DNA of 64,000 nt from JACVRW01 sp963820315. GTDB taxonomy: Bacteria > Actinomycetota > Thermoleophilia > Solirubrobacterales > Thermoleophilaceae. This document shows, one piece after another, positions 1 to 8,474 of the stretch. How positions within the stretch are numbered: the first letter of the stretch is position 1; each line of letters starts with the position of its first letter. The notes beneath the pieces are model-generated. The model did not search any database and was not told where the DNA came from. It saw only the letters and a list, made by a program, of their open reading frames with translations. The stretch covers positions 163,836-227,835 of the forward strand of contig CAWFZK010000036.1 of the NCBI GenBank assembly GCA_963820315.1. Direction: 5' to 3'. The position numbers were made by a program, and so were the translations under genes.

Positions 1-642
1 CGGCCGGCCGGGCTTGTCGATGTTGATCCCGTCGAAGACCGCGCCGAGGTCGACGAAGAACGCGTCGTCCGCGGGCGTGACGATGGTCTTGCCGCCGCCC
101 CTCAGCGGGGTGACGCCACCGGCCTCCACCTGAGCGAAGTTCGGGATCGTCTTGGGGCCAACGTTGTCCGGAACGACCGGAGCGTTGTTGGCGATCCGCT
201 TCGAGCCGACGAGCTTGCGGTTCCGGTAGGTCTCCTTGTAGAGGTCATACGTCTGGACCAGGTTCAACTTCTGGTCGTTGACGGAGCTGACCCCTGGAGT
301 CGCGTACAGGAACGAGTTCGGGTTGCGGAACTTCGTGTCGAAGTCCCAGCGGTAAGCCACGTCCTCGTACCCGTCGCCCGTGTTGTCGATCTTGACGTAG
401 TAGCGGGCGTTCTCGTCCAGCGGGTAGAAGTTCGGTCCGCCGGCCGGATCCGCGAGCGGGATCCAGTTGGAGACCACTGTCAGGCTGCCCGGGGCATCCG
501 GAGCCGTGTAGGCCCAGACGTCCGTGTTGTCCGCCGTCGGGTCCTTGAGGATGTTGGGCGCCTCGCGATGACTCGAGCCGATGCTCAGGGGCACCGCTAC
601 CGCGAGGGCCAACAGGGCCGCGAGTAGCGAGAGTCTCTTCAT
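1..642 (-). CDS. DUF4331 family secreted protein (3' end outside window)
   Basis: The reading frame is open from an ATG at 642 to the window edge, giving 214 residues of an incomplete protein. A signal peptide is visible (MKRL followed by a Leu/Ala-rich core to about residue 20), and an AGGAG ribosome site lies just upstream. The mature part begins with SSHREAP, the typical start of DUF4331 proteins, followed by DPTADNTDVWAY and later NWIPLADPAGGPNFYPLD, both family signatures. The function of DUF4331 is not established; members are exported and often found in bacteria with many surface proteins. No partner gene is visible because the downstream side is cut off. Confidence 0.85.
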   Translation of the reverse strand, partial: MKRLSLLAALLALAVAVPLSIGSSHREAPNILKDPTADNTDVWAYTAPDAPGSLTVVSNWIPLADPAGGPNFYPLDENARYYVKIDNTGDGYEDVAYRWDFDTKFRNPNSFLYATPGVSSVNDQKLNLVQTYDLYKETYRNRKLVGSKRIANNAPVVPDNVGPKTIPNFAQVEAGGVTPLRGGGKTIVTPADDAFFVDLGAVFDGINIDKPGRP

Positions 643-866
643 CAGAGCTCCTCTTTTTGAATCGTTGGGCCAGGGGGGTGTCCCGGGCACTCACTGGGCG
701 ATTCATTCGCGGCGCGCTCAAAGTCGGATCACTCAGAAAAGTCCTGCATATAGGTCCCTTTTGTGATTCACTCGTACGTGCGAGCCGATTCTCAGTACGC
801 GCCGGAGTAATCCACTTCGCAAGTTGGCGCGTAAGACTTCATCGAAACCTGCGTTGGAGACGGTGG

Positions 867-1262
867 ATGGCCGGATTCACCCCTCGTGAGCATTCGATCA
901 GTGCCGATGTGGCGCGCCTCAAGGAGGCGCGTGACTTCGCCGAGCGCTGCGCGGTCGACTTCGGCCTCGGCGAGGACGACCAGTACCAGGTCAAGCTCGC
1001 GATCAGCGAGGCGGTCACCAACGCCATTCAGCACGGCTCGTCCTCGGCCACCGACCTGATCGAGATCCGCGCCGCCGAGGAGTCGGGCGCGCTCGTCTTC
1101 GAGGTGACCGACACGGGGCGCTTCCGCCCGCGCGTCCGCCGCGGCGTGATGCCCGAGTCGGGACGCGGCCTCGAGTTCATGCGCCTGCTGATGGACGAGG
1201 TGGACCTGCGCCCGGGCGCGAACGGGACGCTGCTGCGCTTCGCGAAGCGGCGACTGCTCTAG
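867..1262 (+). CDS. RsbW-like anti-sigma regulatory factor (HATPase_c_2 fold)
   Basis: 131 residues of a single serine-kinase-type GHKL ATPase domain. The N-box is clear (AISEAVTNAIQHG, about residues 44-56), followed by the G1 box VTDTGRF and the glycine-rich ESGRGLEFM, so ATP binding should be intact. Family members bind an anti-sigma antagonist or a sigma factor and phosphorylate the antagonist; no such partner is adjacent. ATG 867 is chosen because the longer frame back to 657 has no homology-like sequence and a purine-rich GGAGACGG stretch precedes ATG 867. A similar kinase lies at 16130-16537. Confidence 0.8.
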   Translation: MAGFTPREHSISADVARLKEARDFAERCAVDFGLGEDDQYQVKLAISEAVTNAIQHGSSSATDLIEIRAAEESGALVFEVTDTGRFRPRVRRGVMPESGRGLEFMRLLMDEVDLRPGANGTLLRFAKRRLL

Positions 1263-1280
1263 AGGGGTTTGGCGCCCCGA

Positions 1281-1299
1281 CGGCGGCCATTCGCCGCCG
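1281..1299 (+). terminator. Short GC-rich hairpin after the RsbW-like gene
   Basis: CGGCGGC (1281-1287) pairs perfectly with GCCGCCG (1293-1299) around a 5-base loop, 20 bases after the stop codon. No T-run follows, so it is a weak candidate for an intrinsic terminator and might only be a stabilising 3' hairpin. Confidence 0.35.
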
Positions 1300-1423
1300 A
1301 AAGAGGACGACCGCCGGGCGAATCCTTCGCTATGGGAGGTCGTCACCGGCCGTCGCCGGGGCAGACCTTGATTCGCCGTCCTGCGGTGTGGTCCTCCCGG
1401 CTGCCAATTAATATGGCTCGCCC

Positions 1424-1798
1424 GTGAGCCGCCCGATCGTCATCGCCGTCGCGCTCGCCGCGTCGCTGCTTGCGGCCTGCGGCGGCGAAATAGAGGTGCC
1501 CGAGAACGAGACCACCGCCCACAGGGGCGCCGTCCTCTTCAACGAGCGCTGCTCGGGCTGCCACTCGCTCGATGCCGCGAACGCCTACGGATCGAAGCCC
1601 GAGGGGCAGATCCAGGGCGGCGAGCGCACCAACGGGCCGAACTTCAACGTGCGCAAGGAGAGCCGCGACGACGTGCTGTTCGCGATCCGCAACGGCGGCT
1701 TCTCCGGGGCGATCATGCCGGCGAACATCGTGGTCGGCGAGGACGCCGAGGCGGTGGCCGACTTCCTCTCGAAGTACTCGGGCGGGGGCGACGGGTGA
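1424..1798 (+). CDS. Membrane-anchored cytochrome c lipoprotein
   Basis: 124 residues. The N-terminus is a lipoprotein signal with lipobox LLAAC (Cys19), so the protein should sit on the outer face of the membrane. One class I haem c site is seen, CSGCH at residues 43-47, and Met98 in AIMPAN is a good sixth haem ligand. Length and motif order fit small monohaem cytochromes c that carry electrons to a terminal oxidase or a periplasmic-side dehydrogenase. The GTG start has no clear ribosome site, but a TATGGC -10-like element lies 6 bases before it, fitting a leaderless mRNA. serS starts 31 bases downstream; a functional link is not implied. Confidence 0.85.
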   Translation: MSRPIVIAVALAASLLAACGGEIEVPENETTAHRGAVLFNERCSGCHSLDAANAYGSKPEGQIQGGERTNGPNFNVRKESRDDVLFAIRNGGFSGAIMPANIVVGEDAEAVADFLSKYSGGGDG

Positions 1799-1829
1799 TG
1801 CGGGCACACGCCGGGGGCGAAGCGCCGCC

Positions 1830-3077
1830 GTGCTCGACCTGAGGCAGCTCCGCGAGGATCCGGAGCAGGCGCGCGCTGCGCTCGCGCGGCGCGGTGTCGA
1901 CCCGGCGACTCTCGATGAGGCCCTCGAGCTCGACGAGCGGCGCAGGGCGCTGCTACCCGAGCTCGAGGAGCTGCGGCGGGCAAAGAACGAGGCCTCGAAG
2001 CGGATCGGCGAGCTGCAGCGCTCCGGCGCCGACGCCGGCGAGGCGATCGCCGAGGTGCGCAGCGCCTCGGGACGCGAGAAGGAGCTGACCGAGGAGCTCC
2101 GCTCGGTCGAGGAGCGCCGCTCGGCCGCGCTCGCCGCGCTCCCGAACCTGCCCGATCCCGACGCGCCGCCCGCCGACGAGGTGCTGCGCGAGGAGGGCAA
2201 GCCGGGCGCCGAGGGCCGCGACCACGTGGAGCTGCTGGGCGGCCTCGTCGACCTCGAGGCGGGTGCCCGGGTCGCGGGCTCGCGCTTCGCGTATCTAAAG
2301 GGCCCGGTCGTGCGGCTGCAGTTCGCGCTCGTCCAGTGGGCGCTCGACCTGCTGGAGGAGAAGGGCTTCACGCCGGTCGTGCCGCCTGTGCTCGTGCGCG
2401 CAGCCGCGCTGTTCGGGACGGGCATGCTGCCCGACACCGAGCAGCAGATCTACACCATCCCCGACGACGAGCTGTACCTCGCCGGCACCTCGGAGGTGCC
2501 GCTCGCGTCGCTCCACGGCGGCGAGATCTTCGGCCCGGGCGAGCTGCCGCTTCGCTACGCGGGAATCTCGACCTGCTTCCGCCGCGAGGCGGGCGCCGCC
2601 GGCAAGGACACGCGCGGCATCTTCCGCGTCCACCAGTTCGACAAGGTGGAGATGTTCTCGTTCGTCGAGCCGGAGCGCTCGCTCGAGGAGCACGAGCGGC
2701 TGCTCGCGATCGAGGAGGAGATCCTCGGCGCGCTCGAGCTGCCGTACCGGGTGGTGAACATCGCCGTCGACGACCTCGGCGCATCGGCCGCGAAGAAGTA
2801 CGACCTCGAGGCGTGGCTGCCGGGGCAGGGCCGCTTCCGCGAGCTGACCTCCACCTCCAACACGACCGACTTCCAGGCCAGGCGGCTCGACATCCGCCAG
2901 CGGCCGGCCGAGGGCCAGGCGCCGCGCCACGTTCACACCCTCAATGGCACGGCGGTGGCGATCGGCCGGACGATCATCGCGATCGTCGAGAACCACCAGC
3001 GGGACGACGGCAGCATCGAGATCCCAGCGGTTCTGCATCCGTATGGCGCGCCCGAACGGATCGCGGCTGCGTCCTAG
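1830..3077 (+). CDS. serS: Seryl-tRNA synthetase
   Basis: 415 residues, normal for bacterial SerRS. The N-terminal part (about residues 1-110) is the long antiparallel coiled-coil tRNA-binding arm, rich in Glu/Arg/Leu. The class II catalytic core follows: motif 2 is seen in CFRREAGAAGKDTRGIFRVH with the following QFDK, and motif 3 near the end in NGTAVAIGRTIIAIVENHQ. LAGTSEVPL is the ATP/serine-binding region. It charges tRNA-Ser with serine in the cytoplasm. The GTG start gives MLDLRQLREDPE, the normal family N-terminus. A tRNA-Ser gene starts 14 bases after the stop codon. Confidence 0.97.
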   Translation: MLDLRQLREDPEQARAALARRGVDPATLDEALELDERRRALLPELEELRRAKNEASKRIGELQRSGADAGEAIAEVRSASGREKELTEELRSVEERRSAALAALPNLPDPDAPPADEVLREEGKPGAEGRDHVELLGGLVDLEAGARVAGSRFAYLKGPVVRLQFALVQWALDLLEEKGFTPVVPPVLVRAAALFGTGMLPDTEQQIYTIPDDELYLAGTSEVPLASLHGGEIFGPGELPLRYAGISTCFRREAGAAGKDTRGIFRVHQFDKVEMFSFVEPERSLEEHERLLAIEEEILGALELPYRVVNIAVDDLGASAAKKYDLEAWLPGQGRFRELTSTSNTTDFQARRLDIRQRPAEGQAPRHVHTLNGTAVAIGRTIIAIVENHQRDDGSIEIPAVLHPYGAPERIAAAS

Positions 3078-3090
3078 GATTGAGCTGCCC

Positions 3091-3179
3091 GGAGGGGTGG
3101 CAGAGTCCGGTCGAATGCAGCTGCCTTGAAAGCAGCCGGCCTCGCAAGAGGCCCGGGGGTTCGAATCCCTCCCCCTCCG
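3091..3179 (+). tRNA. tRNA-Ser (anticodon UGA)
   Basis: Acceptor stem GGAGGGG pairs with CCCCTCC (3172-3178), discriminator G at 3179. The anticodon arm GCTGC-CTTGAAA-GCAGC gives anticodon TGA. A long variable arm (GGCCTCGCAAGAGGCC) identifies a class II tRNA, and the T-loop GTTCGAATC is canonical. CCA is not encoded. It reads UCA and wobble serine codons. Confidence 0.97.
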
Positions 3180-3202
3180 CATCAGCCAGCTAGGGTCCCG
3201 GC

Positions 3203-4870
3203 GTGCCCTCGGCGCACGCGCCCACTCGCACGCTGATCCAACACCGCGCCCGCGCCGAGGAGATCCTCCGGGTCTTCGGGCACTACGGCGTGGCGCACAT
3301 GACGACGCGCAAGGTGCACCTCCGCCTGGCGGATGTCATTCCGTTCGAGCTGCCCCACCCAACCGATTCGATGAGCGACGGTGAGCGGCTGCGCAGGGCG
3401 CTCACGGAGCTGGGGCCGACCTTCATCAAGCTCGGGCAGGTGCTGAGCACGCGCATCGACCTGGTCGGCCCGGACGTGGCCGCGGAGCTCAAGTCGCTGC
3501 AGACCGACTGCCCGGCTGATTCGGCCGAGGAGGTCCGCGGCACGGTGGAGCGGGACCTCGGCCGCCCCGTCGACGAGGCGTTCTCGCGCTTCGACTTCGA
3601 GCCGCTCGCGTCCGCGTCCGTCGCGCAGGCGCACGAGGCGGTGCTGCACGATGGCACCGAGGTCGTCGTCAAGGTCCAGCACGCGGGAATCGCCGGCGTC
3701 GTGGCGGCCGACTTCGACATCCTCGAGGCGCTCGCGGCGATCGTCGAGGAGCACGACGAGGGCATCGCGCTGTGGCGGCCGCGCGGCATCGTCATGCAGC
3801 TGCGCCGCACCGTGCTCGCGGAGCTCGACCTGGTGCGGGAGGCGAACACGCTGCAGCGGGCGCGGGACAACTTCAGCGCGGAGCCCGACGTGCTGATCCC
3901 CGAGCCCTATCCGGACCTGTCGGGGCCGCGGGTGCTCACCATGACGCGCCTGACGGGTCGCTCCCTCGGCGAGGTCGCCACCGACGACTCGATCGACAGG
4001 CGCGCGTTCGGGCTGCGTGCCGCCCGCATCTTCCTCGAGATGATCTTCCGCGACCGCCTCTTCCACGGAGACCCGCACCCGGGCAACGTGCTGGTCGAGC
4101 ACGGACCCGACGGCGTTCGCTACGGCATCCTCGACTGGGGCGAGGTGGGCACGATCGACCGGGCGCTCGAGGACCGGCTCGGGGCGTTCATCCTCTCTGC
4201 CGCCGGTGGGGACCACGCGGATGCGGCCGACAGCCTGCTCGACCTCGTGACCGCTCCGGGGCATCTGGACGCCGACGCTTTTCGCCTGGACGTATCGGAC
4301 TGGCTCGGCACCTACGGCTCCGGCGGAGCGGAGTCCGTCGACGTCGCCGCGGCCGTGGAGGACCTGACCAGGATCGTCCGCGAGCACCGGCTCCGGATGC
4401 CGCCGGACCTCGCGATGCTCGGCAAGACCCTGATCCAGCTCCAGGGCGATCTCGCGCTCGCCGGTGCGGAGCTGCATATCCAGGATGCCGTCGGCGACTA
4501 TGTCCAGGAGCTGATTCGCCAGCGCCTGTCGCCCGAGCGGTTGATGCGGCGAGCGCAGCGCACCGCGCACGACTGGGAGCGGCTCGCGCAGCAGGCGCCC
4601 CGCGACATCACGGCGATACTCGAGGCGGTGCGGCTCGGTGAGCTCGACGTGCCGCTGCGGGTCGACAAGCTCGACAGGAACGTCAACCGGCTCGTCTACG
4701 GCATCCTCGCCGCCGCCCTGTTCAGCGGCGCTTCGAACCTCTGGGCGCGTCAGACGCCGCCGCTCACGAAGCGCGGCACGTCGATACCGGGGGCGGCGGG
4801 CACACTCGCCTCAGCGGCGTTCGCGCTGCGACTCCTGAGGGCGTCGCGGCGCAGCGGCGGCCTCGGCTGA
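3203..4870 (+). CDS. ABC1/UbiB-family atypical kinase-like protein
   Basis: 555 residues. Typical ABC1 (AarF/UbiB) motifs appear in order: the KxGQ-like IKLGQVLSTRIDLVGPD (about 75-91), the Ala-rich nucleotide loop region ASASVAQAHEA, the catalytic lysine in VVVKVQHAG (Lys157), then HGDPHPGNVLVEH and LDWGEVG for metal binding. Two weakly hydrophobic segments near the C-terminus (about residues 500-545) could anchor it to the membrane. UbiB relatives have ATPase activity and support isoprenoid quinone or lipid pathways; the substrate in actinobacteria is not known. The GTG start follows a TAGGGT -10-like box by 6 bases, suggesting a leaderless transcript. Confidence 0.88.
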   Translation: MPSAHAPTRTLIQHRARAEEILRVFGHYGVAHMTTRKVHLRLADVIPFELPHPTDSMSDGERLRRALTELGPTFIKLGQVLSTRIDLVGPDVAAELKSLQTDCPADSAEEVRGTVERDLGRPVDEAFSRFDFEPLASASVAQAHEAVLHDGTEVVVKVQHAGIAGVVAADFDILEALAAIVEEHDEGIALWRPRGIVMQLRRTVLAELDLVREANTLQRARDNFSAEPDVLIPEPYPDLSGPRVLTMTRLTGRSLGEVATDDSIDRRAFGLRAARIFLEMIFRDRLFHGDPHPGNVLVEHGPDGVRYGILDWGEVGTIDRALEDRLGAFILSAAGGDHADAADSLLDLVTAPGHLDADAFRLDVSDWLGTYGSGGAESVDVAAAVEDLTRIVREHRLRMPPDLAMLGKTLIQLQGDLALAGAELHIQDAVGDYVQELIRQRLSPERLMRRAQRTAHDWERLAQQAPRDITAILEAVRLGELDVPLRVDKLDRNVNRLVYGILAAALFSGASNLWARQTPPLTKRGTSIPGAAGTLASAAFALRLLRASRRSGGLG

Positions 4871-4983
4871 AAGGTTCGAAATCTTCTCTCAAGGTCGCCC
4901 TGCGGCCGCCCGATAAGGCCTGGACTGGCCTGAAGTAGCCAACCTAGATCTGGTCTCCTCGCGGGAGGCCGAAGGAGGACCCG

Positions 4984-6237
4984 ATGTTCCTGACACGCCA
5001 TCTGCGCGTGGCGGTGATTGCTGCCGTCGCGTGCAGCGTCACGCTGCTCCCAAGCGTTGGGGAAGCATTCGCCGCCAAGAGCAGCACCACCCGCCTGTAC
5101 GCGTGCGTCAAGCGCTCAAGCGGCAAGGTCAAGTTCGTCACGAAGACGACCCGCTGCAAGCGTGGTCAAAAGAAGGTCTCTTTCAAGGCTCCCACGGGCA
5201 AGGCCGGCAAGACCGGCGCCCAGGGCGCGCAGGGACTCCAGGGGCTGACCGGCCCGCAGGGCGCGACGGGCGCGCAGGGTCCGGCCGGCTCGAATGGCGC
5301 TCCCGGTGCTCCCGGTGAGGCCGGCGCGCAGGGCGCGGCCGGTGCTCAGGGCGCGCAGGGTGCGGCCGGCGCACAGGGTGTAGCCGGCGCTCAGGGCGCG
5401 CAGGGCGCTCAGGGCGAGCAGGGCGAGCAGGGCGCGCAGGGTGCGGGGCGCAGGGCGCTCAGGGCGAGCAGGCGCAGGGCGTCAGGGTGCTCAGGGCGAG
5501 CAGGGGCCGCAGGGCCTCCAGGGTCTCCAGGGTGAGACCGGCCCGCAGGGCCCGCAGGGCGACACCGGCCCGCAGGGTGTTCAGGGCGAGCAGGGTGTCC
5601 AGGGCGAGCAGGGTGTCCAGGGCGAGCAGGGTGCGCTCAGGGCGAGCAGGGCGAGCAGGGGCCGCAGGGCCTCCAGGGTCTCCAGGGTGAGACCGGCCCG
5701 CAGGGCGAGCAGGGTGCCCAGGGTGAGCAGGGTGCTCAGGGCGAGCAGGGTGCGAACGGCGCGAACGGCGAGAACGGCGCCGACGGCACCCCGGGCGCTC
5801 CGGGCGAGCAGGGTGCTCCCGGCGCGAACGGCGCCGACGGCACCCCGGGCGCGAATGGTGCCGATGGCGCCACCGGCCCGCAGGGTCCGCAGGGTGCGCA
5901 GGGCCCGCAGGGTCCCGCCGGTCCCGCCGGTCCGGCCGGCCCCTCGAACAGCCAGCGGCCCGCCACGACTCCGGTTACGGACGGCGACGTCCAGGCCGGT
6001 GACGTCGTGACCGACACGACCGACTGCCCGGCGGGCAAGGTCGTGCTCGGCGGTGGCTCGCAGGTCTCGGTCGGCAACGGCGGCGACACCTTCGGTGCCG
6101 CGCGCTTCTACCTGAGCGAGTCGCGTGCGATCGACGCCGACACCTGGCAGGTCTCGATCACCGCCCTGTCGGAGTTCGGCGGCAACGGCAACCAGGACGA
6201 CGCGACGGTGACCGCGCACGTCGTGTGCTCCGCCTGA
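4984..6237 (+). CDS. Secreted collagen-like G-X-Y repeat protein, frame interrupted in the repeat
   Basis: A signal peptide starts at ATG 4984 behind a strong GGAGG site, followed by a basic domain with two Cys (YACVKRSSGKVKF ... TRCKRGQ), then a long collagen-like tract (GAQGAQG, GPQGPQG, GANGADG) and a C-terminal globular domain of about 80 residues (DTTDCPAGKVVLGGGSQVS to HVVCSA) with a Cys at each end. N- and C-terminal parts are in the same frame, but the middle is shifted: about +1 near 5445 and +2 near 5634, so the two errors cancel. Read literally, translation stops at 5535. The indels are in near-identical repeats, so assembly error is likely, though slippage is possible. Such proteins form extracellular triple helices; partners are unknown. 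Confidence 0.8.
5203..5945 (+). repeat. Collagen-like coding repeat, 9-bp unit (GGC/GGT-NNN-CAG)
   Basis: Short tandem units coding Gly-X-Gln, Gly-Glu-Gln, Gly-Ala-Asn and Gly-Pro-Ala run for about 740 bases. A block of some 50 bases (GGGCCGCAGGGCCTCCAGG and neighbours) appears twice, near 5507 and 5665. The repeat carries the two frame shifts noted for the gene. Confidence 0.85.
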
Positions 6238-6260
6238 TCAAGAAGTAGGCAATCAAGCAA

Positions 6261-6286
6261 GCGGGAGGCCTTCGGGCCTCCCGCTC
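6261..6286 (+). terminator. Hairpin terminator after the collagen-like gene
   Basis: An 11-bp perfect stem AGCGGGAGGCC / GGCCTCCCGCT closes a TTCG tetraloop, 23 bases after the stop codon. The T-run is weak (CCGCTCTTT), as is common in high-GC genomes. Confidence 0.75.
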
Positions 6287-6304
6287 CGCTCTTTCGGAGG
6301 AACG

Positions 6305-6718
6305 ATGAAGATCCGCCCCATCATCACCATCGGACTCGCCCTCACCGTCGCGTCGCTTGCGGCGTGCGGCGGAGGCGACGACGACAACTCCAACGCCGAC
6401 CGGTTCGAAGGCGCAGAGAAGCAGGTCGCGATCGTCGTTGACGACCTGCAGAGCGCGAGCCGCGAGGCCGACACCAAGGCCATCTGCCGCGAGCTCTTCA
6501 CCGCGGCCCACGCGGCCCGCGTTGCAAGCGGCGCCGGCACGACCTGCGAGTCGAAGGCCAAGCAGGAGATCGCCGTGCCGGACGAGACGATCGAGGTCCA
6601 GGGCCTGATCGTCGACGGCCAGACCGCCACTGCGCGCGTCAAGGAGCAGACCGGCAAGGTGTCCACGCTGGCGTTCGTCAAGTCGGACGGCGCCTGGCGC
6701 ATCGACCAGATTCGCTGA
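6305..6718 (+). CDS. Small lipoprotein of unknown function
   Basis: 137 residues. The signal peptide ends in lipobox SLAAC, followed by an Asp-rich linker (GGGDDDN), so the mature protein should be lipid-anchored outside the membrane. The rest looks like a small alpha+beta (NTF2-like) domain: helical QVAIVVDDLQSASREAD with Cys in AICRELF and TTCESK, then strands VQGLIVDGQTATARVK and AFVKSDGAWRIDQIR. The final DGAWRI pattern is common in NTF2-like lipoproteins. The function is not known. Its ribosome site TCGGAGGAACG overlaps the terminator tail of the collagen-like gene. Confidence 0.75.
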   Translation: MKIRPIITIGLALTVASLAACGGGDDDNSNADRFEGAEKQVAIVVDDLQSASREADTKAICRELFTAAHAARVASGAGTTCESKAKQEIAVPDETIEVQGLIVDGQTATARVKEQTGKVSTLAFVKSDGAWRIDQIR

Positions 6719-6732
6719 CCCTCCCGTAACGA

Positions 6733-6760
6733 CGAGGGGGCGCCTCGCGGCGCCCCCTCG
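6733..6760. terminator. Bidirectional hairpin between convergent genes
   Basis: CGAGGGGGCGCC (6733-6744) pairs perfectly with GGCGCCCCCTCG (6749-6760) around a TCGC loop, followed by CTTTA. It sits between the lipoprotein gene and the M28 peptidase gene and can serve both strands. Confidence 0.8.
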
Positions 6761-6785
6761 CTTTACGTCAAACGTCGTACCGCGA

Positions 6786-8324
6786 TCAGCGAACGACGAG
6801 GCCGCCCTTGTACTTCCAGGCCTTGCCCTTCTTGCTCTTCTTCGCCTTCTTGGCCGCCGCAGCGGTCGTGAGCGGGCTCTTCGAGCGCGCCAGCGTCCAC
6901 GTGGCGTGAGCCGCGGCGTCGGACATCTGGTCCAGCGCCTCGTGGTTCAGGTTGAAGAACGTGTCGCATGCCTGGTGGTAGCAGGGGTCGAACGCCAGCC
7001 CTGTCACTCCACCGAACACTTCCTCCTGCTCGGCGCTCTTCTCCACCTCGGCGCCCGTGAACAGGCCTCCGGCCGCGATCCCGTTGGTGATGAACGGGCC
7101 GTAGTCGGAGCGGCCGTCGAACGCGGTCGGCTCGTAGGCCAGACCCTGGCGATCGAAGTAGCGGTTGAACAGCTGCTCGATCTTGTCCGAGCCGGCCGGC
7201 GCGCCACTCGGCGGCGGCGGTGAGTCGGACAGGTCGCCGTCGTACACGAAGCGGACGAAGTTCGGCGAGCCGATCATGTCGAAGTTCAGGTTCGCTTCGA
7301 TCTGGTCGGCCGTGCCGTTCTCCACCTGCTCGTTCACGTAGGCCGTCGAGCCAACGAGACCGGACTCCTCGGCGCCCCAGAAGGCGAAGCGCAGCCGGTT
7401 GCGCGGCTTGTCGTCGAGCTTCGCAACCTGCTCGGCGATCTCGAGGATGCCGCCGGACCCGGAGCCGTTGTCGTTGATGCCGGGACCCTCCGGAACGGAG
7501 TCGAGGTGCGCGCCGACCACGATGGTGCGGTCCTTGTCGCCCTTCGGGCTGTCGGCGATGACGTTCATCTCCTCGTTGGGAGTGGTCGTAGCATCGACGA
7601 CGATGCGCGCGGTGGCGCCCGGCGTGGCAAGCGCCTCGCCGACGTCATTGCTGATCATCGCGGCCGGGATGTCGTTGGCAGTGGGCGCGGTCGTGGGGAT
7701 TGGGGCCTCACGCTCTTCACCGACACCGTCGTTGAAGATCAGCGTTGCGGCCGCACCCGCGTCCAGCGCGTTCTGGTACTTCTGCGTGAACGGGCACGTG
7801 CCGCGCTGGATCAGCGCGATGGCGCCGTCCGGCATCCCGGTGAAGTCCGCCGGAGCGCATCCGCTCACGCCGCTGCCGGCCGGAGGCGGCTGCGGGATGA
7901 CCGTGTTGCCCGCGACGAAGATCGGTCCGCTCACGTCCCCGGCTCCGGAGAACTGGGCGACGATGTAGTCCGTGCCCTCGGCGTAGGTCACGTCGGGCTC
8001 GACGTCCGTCCGCTGGAACGTCGAAGGACCGTTCAGTTCCCACGTCGGGAAGCTGAACGGGTCGAGCGTCACGCGATAGCCGGCCCGCCGAAGGCGGTTG
8101 GCCACGTACTGGACCGAGGCGTCGTAGCCCGGTGTCGTCGCGGCGCGGGTTCCGTCGTTCGCGATTGCAATGTCCTGCAGCGCGCGCGCATGTTCGAGGA
8201 CGCCGTCGACGGTCACGCCTTTACGGAGCTTTCCGGTCTTGACCTTGTCGATGGCGGAGGCTGCTGGGGCAGCGACAATCGCGACGGCGAGCGCCGCAAT
8301 CGCTGCGATAAGGGCTTTTCTCAC
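6786..8324 (-). CDS. Secreted M28-family zinc aminopeptidase with PA domain
   Basis: 512 residues from a GTG at 8324, which follows an AAAGGAGGGG ribosome site and gives a proper signal peptide (MRKALIAAIAALAVAIVAAP). A PA domain occupies about residues 130-260 (ALIQRGTCPFTQKYQNALDAGA). The M28 catalytic domain follows with all expected zinc and catalytic residues: VVGAHLDSVPEGPGINDNGSG (His, Asp), FWGAEESGLVGS (Glu pair), LNFDMIGS (Asp) and a late His in CYHQACDTF. The C-terminus is Lys-rich (KKAKKSKKGK). It should release N-terminal amino acids from peptides outside the cell. Confidence 0.92.
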   Translation of the reverse strand: MRKALIAAIAALAVAIVAAPAASAIDKVKTGKLRKGVTVDGVLEHARALQDIAIANDGTRAATTPGYDASVQYVANRLRRAGYRVTLDPFSFPTWELNGPSTFQRTDVEPDVTYAEGTDYIVAQFSGAGDVSGPIFVAGNTVIPQPPPAGSGVSGCAPADFTGMPDGAIALIQRGTCPFTQKYQNALDAGAAATLIFNDGVGEEREAPIPTTAPTANDIPAAMISNDVGEALATPGATARIVVDATTTPNEEMNVIADSPKGDKDRTIVVGAHLDSVPEGPGINDNGSGSGGILEIAEQVAKLDDKPRNRLRFAFWGAEESGLVGSTAYVNEQVENGTADQIEANLNFDMIGSPNFVRFVYDGDLSDSPPPPSGAPAGSDKIEQLFNRYFDRQGLAYEPTAFDGRSDYGPFITNGIAAGGLFTGAEVEKSAEQEEVFGGVTGLAFDPCYHQACDTFFNLNHEALDQMSDAAAHATWTLARSKSPLTTAAAAKKAKKSKKGKAWKYKGGLVVR

Positions 8325-8474
8325 CCTTCCCCTCCTTTGGGTTGACTTGCCCGTCGGGCGTTTTGGCCCGGGCGGGCCAGATTCGGTCGGCGCCCGGGGG
8401 TCTCCCGGACGCAACGGCGGGAGCGGTACCCGGTCCGTTGCCAGGCGAAACGGTGGTGCGGGTATCGTGAGCCC

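Noticed and set aside
5581..6219. Minus-strand frame opposite the collagen-like gene
   Set aside because: Low-complexity Leu/Thr/Arg repeat without start signals; it is the complement of the G-X-Y tract.
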